The position numbers were made by a program, and so were the translations under genes. Shown in pieces: positions 42,575-55,600 of a DNA stretch of 64,000 bases. Numbering within the stretch: position 1 is the first letter of the stretch; each line of letters opens with the position of its first letter. Below the pieces are notes generated by a model. It searched no databases. It saw only the letters and a program-made list of their open reading frames with translations, and was not told the DNA's origin. Source of the DNA: Valencia hispanica (taxonomy: Eukaryota; Chordata; Actinopteri; Cyprinodontiformes; Valenciidae); NCBI GenBank assembly GCA_963556495.2, contig OY747707.1, forward strand, positions 28,969,871-29,033,870, written 5' to 3'.

Positions 42575-45500
42575 TCAGTTGTAGGTAAATTTAAAGTTGA
42601 AGGGTCCAGAACCGAACGGATTGAAACCCTGGAAGCCGTGGAAACCTCCGTGGAAGGGGTGATGGTGACCCTGCTGGCTCTCTGGATCCATGGGGTCCTC
42701 TCCGTGGTCAAACTTGGTTCTCATTTCTGGAAAACAGTTTATTACAGTTTGTAGTGAAACTCTCACTAAACCCATTTTCCTTGTAAAGTAAACTGTCAAC
42801 TGGTTTAAACAACCTAAATTAGTTGCACATTGAAAATTGAAGGGCAATGTTGGGGTGCGGATACATATTCTGCTTAAAATTCCAAAGTACTAGTCTAAAG
42901 TAATTAATTACTTTAGACTAATTGCTTACTCTGATGTGATTCATTCTTACTGAAATGTGTAGAAAATTTTAGGATGTGAAAGGCTTTTTGCTGTTTGAAT
43001 CAGTCCAGCTTGACTGTTATAACATTAACCTAAAAAGGACAAATAGCAGTAAGGAGCCGACATTTACTGCAGGATGGGCACTAATAGGTGCCCAGACTCT
43101 GCAGAATTCACTCCTGACCTGGATCTGTGAGAACCTCTTTAGCCTGAGCGATGTCTATGAACTTCTTCTCTGCTTTTTTCTTCTCCTCCGGATCCTGGAA
43201 GTTGTCAGGGTGCCACTGTTGAGCCAGTTTTCTGTAGGCACGGATAATCTCTTTTTTCTGGGCAGTTCTGTGAGCATGAAGAGAGCGTTAGCAGCACTTA
43301 AAAATAAAAATAAAAATAGAACAGCCATTGTATCTTAATGTCAACATAAGCTCGTTTCTAAGTTGGTGTTCTGGTTCTTGTGTAGTAAACCCAGTGTTTT
43401 CGAAAGTATAATGCTTCAATAGTGGCTTTAAACTACAAAGAGATGTGCAGAGTTTTTTTCTTTATCTTTTAGTCTATAAAAATGTTCTTGAATGAAAAAC
43501 ATTCCTTTCTGATGCCACATTAAAATTAAAACATCCCAATTCTAATTTCTCCTCTTGAAAATCTAAACTAAATTTCCATCAAGCAATAAAAAAAATTCCA
43601 CAAAACATCCAAAATTCAGGGATCAGCACACACACCTCTTCACGCCGAGAATCTTATAATAATCCCTCCTATGTGACTGTTTGAGAAGTCGCTGAGCTTT
43701 TTCTAGGCCTTCTTTGATCTGATGGTCATTCTCGCTGTGTTTTGCCGCAGTCTCGTAGTCTTTGATGGCTGGAAAGAAATAAAAAGAGCAAAACTAGATC
43801 AATTTAGCCCTTTACAAAAGCTATAATGCCCGTTTTCACATTTTGTCAAGTCAAACTGAAAACGCTGACGTATTTTTGTGGGATTTTATGTCAGCCCAAC
43901 ACAAAATTGAAAAAAGGTTTTACATAACTTGCAAAAATATTTGGTTTAGCATAGGTTTGAATTCTGTCTGCTTGGCACCCTTAAATTAAGTGTAACTCAT
44001 TGCCTTCTGATGTCACCCAATTTGTAAACACCTCAATCTCATAAATACAGCTGACAGGAGATGGTGGCAGCATCATTCTGTGGGGGGTGGGAAGATGGAT
44101 GAAGCCAAATATAGGGCATTAATGGACAAAAATCTGTTAAAGGCTAAAAATGTGAAAAGAATTGAGACTTGGGTGAAAATGTACTGTAGACAGTAGCAAT
44201 ATGGAAAACATTGTATCACAATAATATTTTTCATATCAGTCGGTTTCAATATATATCACGATATAAAACAAATCCCTGTCTATATTTAACAGAGGGTTAT
44301 TTTTGATTTATTTTCAGAGTTGAACATGTCATTGGACATTGGACAACCATTTCTGAAAAATTTGGTTAGATTAAAATTGTGTTTTTTTTCATTCCAAATT
44401 CGACTTGATAATTGATTTTTTTTTCTATTCTTAAAAAGAAATTACAAATGTCAGAAAATATATTTTTTTAAACTTGCTTTTATTTCAATCATTCCTTCTC
44501 AGAGTTGACCTGATTTCAAAGCCTGTAAAACAAGATGGAAGGCCTTGGATGGGGTGACATCACTGGAAACCCAAGAGATGCATTGGTTGATTTATTTATT
44601 TTTTTATATTCCAAAAATTCAGTCTTTAAAAATAGAAAATATGATAAATCGATATTATCTATATATTCCCCAGCCCTAAGCCAGAGCTACAATAAAAGGG
44701 TTTAGATCAAAGCATATAAATGTGGTAGAACAGCCTAGTCACAGTCCAGACTTGAAGCTGTATCACTTTCCCCCTACATCACAATCATTGAGAAGCTTTA
44801 AAAAAAAATTAGGATTTACTCTTAACAATGTTCAACAATCCTCACCAACATGAAATATTTTCAGACTCAAATTATTTTTTAATTAATGTAGCTTCTTTAC
44901 TGAAACTGATAAGCATCTGTGGAATGATGTGGCAAACTTGGTGAAAATCGAATACCTCAAACTTGTGTTTCTCTGTGACTTAACAACAGGGGGTTAAGAG
45001 CCCTGCGTTAGGAACAGCAGCACAGCGTGCAAAACACGTGAATTCATTATCAGCCGGCCACATCACTCCTAAAAACAAACAGTGAAAGCAATCACAGCGA
45101 TGCATGTTAACAGCAGCCGGTACGCATGAAAAAAAAAAATGAAAAAAAGACTCCTCAAGGATATTACATTATTGTCTGGCTGACACAAAGAGCTATGGTC
45201 TTTGCTGATTTAAATGCATCTGACTGAGCAGTGATTAATTAAAATGGCTTTTTACTGTAGATTGCAGGCAGAGGTTTAAAAGCAGCAGAAAGTGGTCGTG
45301 CCTGAAAGAAAAACAAAGCTGATAAATTTGGAGGGTTGCTTCTTGGGGAAACAGAGGAAGTAAAATGAAAAAAAAGAAAATTTGTGCTGACTTATTTGAA
45401 TAAACTCCACCGTAAACCAAAAATAACACATAAGCTAAGCAAATGTCAGGAAGGTTGACACCAACTTTTGAAGAAATGTGAGGGTAGAGGAAGAAATGAT

Positions 45501-46545
45501 CTTTATGAACTTGTACAGAAAGCAGTATATGTGTTTTAAGGGATCAGCAGACAGATTACTACACCAGCAAAAAGTCAAGTTCCTTTAAATAAACTATAAT
45601 CAAATTTTCACATTCAGAAAGTACAGCGAAGTGCTGAAAATTACCAAAATATTTGCCTTTCTTTACATTTTGTAGCTCCCATCCCCTTAACATAAATGTT
45701 GGCCTGCATGCTATTACTTTATTGATGTCTGATTAATATATTAGTTTCTATCTGCAGCTTCTTCACGCCTGATTTAGAATCAGTCAGCAGGAAGCTGAGA
45801 TGGCTTCAGGCTGTTTGTCTGCACAGGTTCGGATGCTTTGAGCCTTGTTTACCCAGCAAGGGGTACCCAGGTGAATTAAACACCCATGTGTTCTGACAGT
45901 TTAAAGGCCCACATGCGGTCCGCCGTCTCTTAACAGCTGAGGGGTTCGAGTCATGTTAATGACAGATTAATCCAAGTGAGGGTATCCTGCTGACATGGTG
46001 AGGGTCCCAAAGACAAATCTTATTACTTTTTGGCTGACTTGACAGAAATTGTGTTTATTGTTGAGATTTACTGGATGTCGCGCCATCAGTTCTTAAATTA
46101 GAACAAGTTTGAGGGTTTGTTTTGAGTGACCGGACCTGGAAGAAACTAAAGACAAAGAAGCTGTCCGCTTCAATTACAGTCTGTAGGTTATAGCCACTAC
46201 TCCCTTTATGTGCATACTGACCTTTACAACTAGCACCTCTAGTATTTGTTGGCTGATGTAAAAGTAAAAATCCAACGTGACTCCCACTATCCTGAAGTGG
46301 GCTTGAACAAATGAATTTCAAGCATGGCCTCTTATTTTATTTTTTATAACCATAAACAAACTATTAACAAAAACAAAAAAGTGTTTTTTAAAAACGGAAA
46401 CTCACAGCTGCAGCTCAATAAACTGTTAAAGTCTTGAAAAGTTTATTTTAGCAATTAAATTCAAAAACTAAAGCTCAGACTCAAGCTTTCATTTCTGTTG
46501 ACAGATTCTTATAGCTAATAAAAACCCAAAACTCAGATTCTCAAA

Positions 46546-46637
<92 letters not shown>

Positions 46638-49600
46638 ATGTTATACCTACGTCAAGGGTAAAAAGTAATGACAAGGAGGGTAAGTCCTTCTTTAAAGATT
46701 GCTCCATTTGTACACATATGGAAGGTTGAGTGGAAGAAAAAAAAATGTATTTAAAAAAAAGTGCACAAGCACAGTCGATTCAGGAGTTTCGGAGCGACTC
46801 AGAAGGCCTGAACTGCAGCTGAAGTCAGGAGACACCTCAAAGACATATATCCAGGACATGTTACATTCCTTGTATTAGGCCACTCCCGAACCAGAGACAA
46901 CAACTTTACTGTAGCTCGGGGATTCAGAGAGCTCTTTTCAGCTGTCCTAGGAAAACCTGATGCTGTCCAGAACTCTGGTAGAGGAACCCTTTTATTTTCT
47001 GTGATTTAACAGAGACCCTTTGTGGTAACACTTTGTCATTACAGTTATTACCATAAGTGGAGCTTTTTAATATCAGAGTGGACCTGAAGATTTGTTCCAT
47101 AATCTTTAGAAGATTTACCTTATTTCTAACATCTTATAAAAAGTATGCTGTAGCCTGACCTAAAGAAATGGCATCAAGGTCTACAGGTAAATCTAAAAAA
47201 TTATGTCAGCTACTTTAAAATATACGTACTCATAACAAAAAAAGTTTTCCAACATTGAATCCACAATGTTACTAAGGACAGTTAAAGTGTATTATTCTGA
47301 TACAAAAAGTGTTTAAAATACATTATTTGTGTATAGTTCACAATTTAGTCCCATGAGACAATACTGTGTAGTATTACGTTTTGCAATTACAGCTGCAAGT
47401 CTTTTTGGTATACGTCTATCAGCAGAGCTCATTTTAGAGGCCCACATTTTTTTTCCATTTTGCTTTGCAAAGTAACTCAAGATCGGTCAGATTGGATGGA
47501 GAGCATCTGTAAACATCCATTTTCAAGGTTTGCCACAGAATATGAGTTAGATTCAGGTCTGGACTTTGATCCCAACAAATTAATATTTTATCTAAATCCC
47601 TCAATTGTTGCTCTGGCTTTATGTTTAACTTTGTTGTCCTGGAAGGTGAACCTCCACCCCAGTCACAAATCTTTAGCAGAATTGACTGGAGATTTAACCC
47701 AAAGCATGATGCTGCCATCACCATGTTTCTAATCTTTTGGGAAACTCCAAGTGGGACATCTTATGGTTTTCTTTAAACTATTTCTTCATTCAGGACATTC
47801 ACTAATTTTCTCTAATAATCCTTTAAGGCAGGGATACTCAACTAAACTGGGCAGAGGGCCAAATTGAGAAACTCGGAAGACCTCAAGCGCCAGTTAATAA
47901 ACTACATTCAACATACAAAATAAAAACTTTTAAAACCAGTGTAGCTTGTGCTCATGTTTTGATGCATTTTATTACCCCACTGCGTTCAAGTAAAAATTAT
48001 TCAAGGCAAGAAAAAAATGGGACCTTTTTATCATTCAGACTATCATTTGTTATTCTATTTATTTTTATTCCATTTATTTTATATTGTCATCATTTTGTTT
48101 ACTGATGCAATTTCAGGGAAAAAAAGTAAAATGTTACCAGAAACCTACAATATCCTAACTTGCACTCAGTTTATAAAGATGGTTAAACTGGAGACTGGTG
48201 TTAAAAAACCTTTATTTTATTCTAGCTTATTTAGACAATCATTTCCTCAGGAAACCCAAAGTACAATCCACATGAGATTTGCCATTTTAATTTTCAAGCC
48301 TAAAAGAGTAAAATACATAGTTTATTTTATTCTTTTAGGGTTTTCTTTTTCATTTGCAACAGATCAAATTAAATTTTATATAGACAAAAATGATTCAGAT
48401 AAACACATAATGCAGCTCCCAAATTATGATTTTACCTTAACCAAGGAGACAAAAAACAGCACAAAAACAGATAATGGATGTTGCTGCACCTTTTTTTTAA
48501 TTTTATATCACATTTATCATTGTTGCAACTAACCGAGGTTCTCACAGGACTCTGATTCAAGCATCGACTCAAGCAGATAACTTCACAAACAACTTTTAGC
48601 CCCTCTCTTGCCCGGTCATAGATGGCCCACCATCAGTCACAAGAAGGTTGATTTTATTCATGTCCAGAGAATTTTTATCAAAAAAAACCTTTCAACAAAC
48701 TATACATGGCCTCACCTGTTACGTGGCTATTGATGGGCAAAAAGCACAGCAGCTCCTCTTTAAAAAGCTCCCCGTTAGAATATTTCACAAAAACAGCCAG
48801 CTGCGCAGTATCTGTTGCAACTGTAGACTCGTCCACAGCGCAGCGCAGGTGTTATGGATTAAAGGTGTTTGTGTGTTAATTAGTGACCAACACATGCCTG
48901 TTACTAGACACGAGGATGGCCCTTAGCTGCCCTCATAAGTGCCGTATTTTCCCCCCCTGCAGAAATAAAATGCAAGCATTTTTTTTGTCTCACTCTGTTA
49001 ATTCAGAGCATTTTGTAGGAATGGCCGCGGGCCAATCAGCAGCCGCTCACGGGCCGGACTAGGCCCGCGGGCTGTGAGATGAGTATAGCTGCTTTAAGGT
49101 CTTTATAGAACAGCCGTAATTACACAGAAATAAATTACAAACAGGCTGACCTTATTTACTAAATAGGCGACCCCTGAAGGCAATTGTCTTGAGAATTACT
49201 TCCAATTCTGTTGGCCTATCACTTAAAATCCCATTGAAGTTTGAGGTTGTAATGAGACAAAATGTGAAAAAAATTCAAACAGTATTAACACAGGCACTGC
49301 AGAGTTTCATATTAAAAAGGTAGATTGACTTGTTTGTTTACCCCTTTGTCATAAATAAGTCTAAAAGCACAGATTTTTGTGAACAGAGATAAACTCAGCA
49401 GAATACAGTGTCACTGATTCAGTTGAAATGTGAAAAAAAAAGCCAACAGACTTACCTTCCTCATACTGTTCATCTTGAACGTAGGCCTCGGCTCTGTCCT
49501 TCAGCACGTTCACGTTCTCAGGGTCCGACTGCAAGACTTCGCTACACACTGAGACAGCCCTGCTCGCTTGCTGAGCCTATTCAGAACACAGAACCACACC

Positions 49601-52600
49601 GAATGGTTCAGTTAATCTTCTAATAAAAAGTACTAAGCGAGTTTTGAAGCAGCAGTAAGGGGCCCAACCTGTGATAGCGCGTGGCAGATTCTCTCTTTGG
49701 CTAGAAGGGAGAACTGGGGAACACTGGGCTCCGTCTTCATAACGGCTTCATATTTACTCACTGCATCTTCATACCTTCAACAGGAGGAATACATGTCAGC
49801 AAGCAGAAAGCTGCATGGGTTGCAGCATCCAAAAACATAATGACTTTCTCTCTTTGTCATCTTATAAATATTGTACATGAAGCAAGTCAAATTTGATGTA
49901 ACAGCCATCCACCTTACAATGGGATTTGCATGGCTGTGTGTGAAACCAGAAAGTGGGAGAGCTTCAGGATTTAAAGCAAAGGATATTTCAATCTTACTGG
50001 AACACAAAATATATTAAAACACATTCAGGCCCCTTGAAGCGTTTTATCATAACCATTACAAGCCAACACCCGGTTCCTAAAGGATGGGCTTGAAACACAA
50101 ACCTCTGCTCTCGGATGAGCTCCTCTGCAGACTGGATTTGTTTGTTGAGCTTCTTGACCTGTTTGTAATGGCTGAAACACTGCTTGTGGTCCGGATCCAG
50201 CTTCAGGCACTCGCGCACCTCGCTGCAGATCACAGAAGATGAGCTGACATTACATTTTTATAACAAACATTTCAGTAGTCTTTTGCTACATTTACACCAA
50301 GTGCTCGAAATGACCCGTTTTCAAGCTCTAATAGCCAAGACAGCAGGACAATCCAGCAGAATTACAGTGTCTTGCAAAATAATTCACACTCCATTAACTT
50401 TTTCACATTCTGTCACATTGAAACCAAACTTCAATTATTTTTTTAGGGATTCAAATAGTTTTTTTTAATCATTTTACAATTACAAATCTGACCCTCTTTT
50501 TATTCAGACACCCTTCAGAAGTCGACAAATTCATCGGTAAGGTCCATCAAGTTGTAATTAAAGTTTATGGTTTGAATGTTTAAAAGGTTCAAATTCAATT
50601 CAAAAATACTTTATTGCTCCCAGAGGGAAATTAAGTATGTTCAATGAGTATGGAGACGTTTGCAAGGCACTGCTGGTCGAATAAAGAATATCAGCAAGTG
50701 TTTCTAAAAAGTTTTTCAGTAAGAGTGCATTTGTGGCAGAATGACACTCACAAAGGCCCTCCTTACTTGAGTGACATCTCGTGGTCTCCAAGGTTGTAGT
50801 AGATGGTGCTGAGCTTGTAAAAGGCCTGGGTGTTGTCATTCTTCAACTTGGACAAAGCTTTGAGGTCGCTGATGGCCTTCCCCATCTCTCCCATCTGAAT
50901 GAAGCACTCTGCTCTCATCTCACGAGAGGTCACATCCCAAACGCAGGTCTGAAAACGGACGGATGCAAACATTTACTGGCAAATGCACAAACACCGTTAA
51001 CACTCCGCAGCAGCGACAGCGGGGAGCAATGGTTCTTACCTCAATTATAGCATCAAGCTGGGCAGCAGCTGTCATGTAGTCTTTGCTGCTGTAGCTGCGG
51101 TGCGCCTGGGCCACCAGCCGCTGAAGTTCATCGGACTTCGCCAGCTGGCTCGTAGCTTCACTCTCTTCTTTGTCAGAGGGGTTGGATTTGAGCTGGAACA
51201 TTTTAAAGCAATGTATTAAATCAGTTGCATATAGTTTAAATTAAAGCACATGGACAAATAAGGAAAAACAAAAAAGAGGAAGATTAGAATGTGAAATGTT
51301 GCAGACATATAATGTCCAAAAACCTCCAAAATCCTAAAGCAAGTTGATTTCTAATACCCGTTCATGCACGAGTTCTTCTACCTCAGATATTTCCCTGCCA
51401 ACGCCTGCCTCTTCTCTAAAGCATTGCTCCCTAAACCCATTAGCTGTAACCATTCTCATCATATTTACAAGAGCAATATCTGCTAATGACCGAGCTGCTA
51501 CAAAAAAAAAAAAAAGAGAGAGAGAGCGAGATAAAAAAAGAGCCGACTACCCTTTCCCGGTAGCTCAGCTTTGGGTGGAGCATAAATGTGATGCATTAGG
51601 TTCCGCTACAGCTGTGGACTGCTGAGGCAGCAGGACAGTGTCCAGGTTACTTGACATTATTATAGTAAAAACTTTCACCACCTTAAATCGACTCTCCAGA
51701 GGGACAGCAGCTCATCCCTGTAAGTTTCTGGCATTATTATGGAAGGATGGCCTTTCAGAAACAGAAAGGATCATTTAAATTATTCGCTTTAATACCACAG
51801 ACCTGGTTTTTAAACATAATCTACACATTTCCGATGTGGTTTATGCATTGGCGATTCCTTAAGCTTAAAGATAGCCTGCTTTATTCATTTCAAACCATTC
51901 ATTTGTTGTGCGTTTGTATAGTGCTTTTTCAGTCAGAGGACAACAAAGCGCTTTACACTACATTCACACGCTGATGGTGGCAAGTTACTACATTGTAGCC
52001 ACAGTTGCCCTGGGGCACACTGACAGAGGTGAGGCTGGACACAGGCACCACCGGGCCCTCTGACTACCTCTGACCACCACCAGCAGGAAACAGGGTTAAG
52101 TGTCTTGCCCAAGGACACAACGACCGAGACGAACAGAGCGGGGATTCGAACCAGCAACCCACCGATTACGAGACGAATTCCTACCACCTGAGCCACAGTC
52201 GTCCTCTGTGCATGCAATTGTACAACAGGCAGAAAAAAGACCCACTGCATGATGCTGCCACCACTTTGCTTAACAGTTATATAAACCCCTTGTTCAGAGG
52301 CAACCTGTGACAAAACGAACTGTGAGAAAATGGTCACAAGAAGCTGAAGAAGCCCTGCAGGGTTGTTTTGCAACCACAGACTGGATGACTCTTTGCCAAG
52401 CACATGGAGAGGACATCAATGCCATGACTGAGTGTGTGACTGACTATATAAACTTCTGTGTGGACAACATCATCCCCACCAGAACAGTGAGATGCTTCCC
52501 GAATAACAAACCCTGGATCACCAGTGACCTGAAGGAACTGCTAAACAAGAAAAAAAGAGCCTTCAGGGAGGGAGACAAGGAATTACTGAGGAGTAAACAG

Positions 52601-55600
52601 AAGCAACTTAAGGTCAAGATCAGAGACAGCAAGGAGGCATACAGGAAGAAGCTGGAGAACAAACTACAGAGGAACAATATCCGAGATGTCTGGTCAGGAA
52701 TGAGAAAGATCACAGGTTTTAAGGACAGGAAGGATTGGATAGATGGAAGTCTGGACAGAACCAATGAACTGAACATATTCTTCAACAGGTTCAGTTCAGG
52801 AACTAGCTCAGCATCCCCCTCTCCTGTTCCCAGCCAAACAGACATCCCACTCTCCTCTGATCAACAGCTTTCCTGTTACACCTCGGATGTTTTATCCTTC
52901 ACCTCAGCCATGGACTCTTCTAATTCCACAAGTTTGACTTCAACCAAGTCAGGAAATGCTGCTACCCCCTTTGCCTCCCCCTCCCACTTGTCTGTCTCCA
53001 AAAGTCAGGTGAAGAGGCAGCTGGAGAAACTGAACCGGAACAAGGCTGCAGGTCCAGATGGTGTCAGCCCCAGAGTCCTGAAGGCCTGTGCAGAGCAGCT
53101 CTGTGGGATTCTGCAGCACCTCTTCAACCTTAGCCTAACTCAGGAGAAGGTTCCAGTGTTGTGGAAGACATCCTGCCTTGTTCCAGTACCAAAGAGAACT
53201 CACCCATCAGTCATCAATGACTATAGACCTGTTGCCCTGACATCCTACATCATGAAGGTCCTGGAGAGACTCCTGTTGGCCCCCCTGAGTAAGCAAACAA
53301 GAACGTATCAGGACCCACTGCAGTTTGCTTATCGCTGTGGAGTTGGAGTTGAAGATGCCATCATCCACCTACTTCAACCAACCCACTGTCATCTGGACAA
53401 AGCAGGCAGCACTGTGAGGATCATGTTCTTTGATTTCTCCAGTGCATTTAACACAATTCAGCCTGATTTGCTTTGTCAGAAACTCCTGAAGACACAGGTG
53501 GAGCCCTCAACAATCGCCTGGATCAATGACTACCTGACAAACAGACCACAGTTTGTGAGACTGAAGAATTGTGTGTCAAACCAGGTGGTCAGCAGCACAG
53601 GAGCACCACAGGGGACCGTACTCTCACCATTCCTTTTTACTCTGTACACCTCAGACTTCCAGTACAAATCGGAGACCTGTCATCTGCAGAAATACTCAGA
53701 TGACTCTGCAATTGTCGGGTGTATCAGAGATGGACAAGAAGCTGAATACAGAGAGCTGGTGGACCGCTTTGTGACAATCGTCTCACCTTGAATGTGAACA
53801 AAACAAAGGAGATGATTGTAGATTTCAGAAGAAACTGGGATAAGTCAAACACTGTTTCCATCATGGGAGAAGAAGTGGAGGTGGTTGAGGAATATAAATA
53901 CCTCGGAGTTCACCTTGACAACAGACTGGACTGGAGGCGCAACAGTGAAGCCGTCTACAAGAAGGGACAGAGCAGACTGTACTTCTTGAGGAAGCTTAGG
54001 TCCTTCAAGGTTTGCAGCAAGATGCTGCAGATCTTCTACAAGTCTGTTGTGGAGAGTGTAATCTCTTCAGCAGTCATCTGTTGGGGTAGCAGCATCAGAG
54101 CCAGGGATTTAAAAAGGCTAAACAACCTGATAAAGAAGGCTGGTTCTGTTCTTGGGACAACTGTGGAAAATCTGTAGATGATAATGCAAAGAAGGATTCT
54201 TCATAAAATCAAAAAAATTATGGACAACTCTGAGCATCCTCTTCATGAGACAGTCATACAACAACAGAGCGTCTTCAGCCGGAGGCTTCTTCAGTTTCGC
54301 TGCAATACAGACCGCTACAGGAAATCCTTCCTGCCCACAGCCATCATTATCTACAACAACTCCTTAAAGAATTAATTATATGAGCTATACCAACACTTAA
54401 TTTCTCTCTGGGATCAATAAAGTATTTTTGAATTGAATTGAATTTGAATTAATGCAGTGCTCTGAGGTTTAAAAGTCTCACACTGATTTCTCCAACTGTT
54501 TTTTTTATTGTGGCCAAACAGCTTGATCCTCGTCTTGTCTGACTTTAAACCCGTTTTCCAGAAGACATCTGCAAATTCAGTCAAGCTTGAAGGTGTCGAT
54601 TCTAGAATAGCAGCATGTTTTATGGTCACCACCTTCTCCGTACACAGTTATATAAAACTTCCACTTCACTGTGGAAGGGGACACTGGTCTTTACAGGGAC
54701 TTCCCAGTCATAGTTGGCTTGAGCCTTGATGGTTTCTGAGTTATTCTTAAATTTTACAAACAGTTTTATTTTATTTGAGGGTGATCATTTAGGTCAGGTG
54801 GGTCAGCACAGGAAAGTGAACCCAAACATAATGAACACTGGTTGTGGAAGGGAAGCACCTCTGCCATGGTGAAGATTTTTTTGACTGTGCTTAGAAGGCA
54901 TATTAGTTAAGTAACCATTTCTGGTTACAAAAAGAAGTGTGTAAATATCTGCCAACTTTAGACTATCAGCTTGTTAAAGGCTCCATGAAGTGTGGAGTCG
55001 ATGTGCAACTTGCTGGGGGACATTTAACCAAATATTAGTGGGGGGTGTTTATATGTATATTTGCGATGTCAGGGCTGCAATATTATTTTTAAACATTGGA
55101 ACAACAGCAATTACCCTACATTTTACACTCTAATATCGTCTTTAAAAAGAGATCATCTCCACTGTTATTTTAAAGTTAACAATTCTGTTCTTCAAGTTCT
55201 GGCATCATGAGCCTATCTACCCAGACTACTAAAGTAACAACCTCAGCACCAGTATCTTATTTTTTAGCCTTGGTTTAATAAAAAAAAAAATCTCCACATG
55301 ATTGCATTTATAATCTTATCCAAACTGCAAACATTGTTTGGATGAAACTGAATGCTTTTGCTGCTCAAATGGGATTTGAGTCATTTTTGTCTTGAGGCAT
55401 GGTATTGCATCATATCCAAGGTGACGGGAAAAACTGATGATTGAAGGACAATGCAGAATAAACAGTCTGAAGGCTATTCAGAATGGGTTCTTTATTTACT
55501 TTTACACGCAACCTACTACTAAGACACCCTCATTTAAAACAAAGCATGATTAAGAACTCATCCTTCTGGTGAACCTTTTTGTAGAACCACTAAAGTTGAG

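Noticed and set aside
48017..48532. 171-codon frame rich in Phe, Ile and Lys
   Set aside because: It lies inside a hAT relic, has AT-driven composition and no motif, and the real transposase remnant is on the other strand.
52142..52195. A tRNA gene on the minus strand
   Set aside because: A and B boxes are present, but no full cloverleaf was seen and the sequence continues into a SINE body and L2-like tail.
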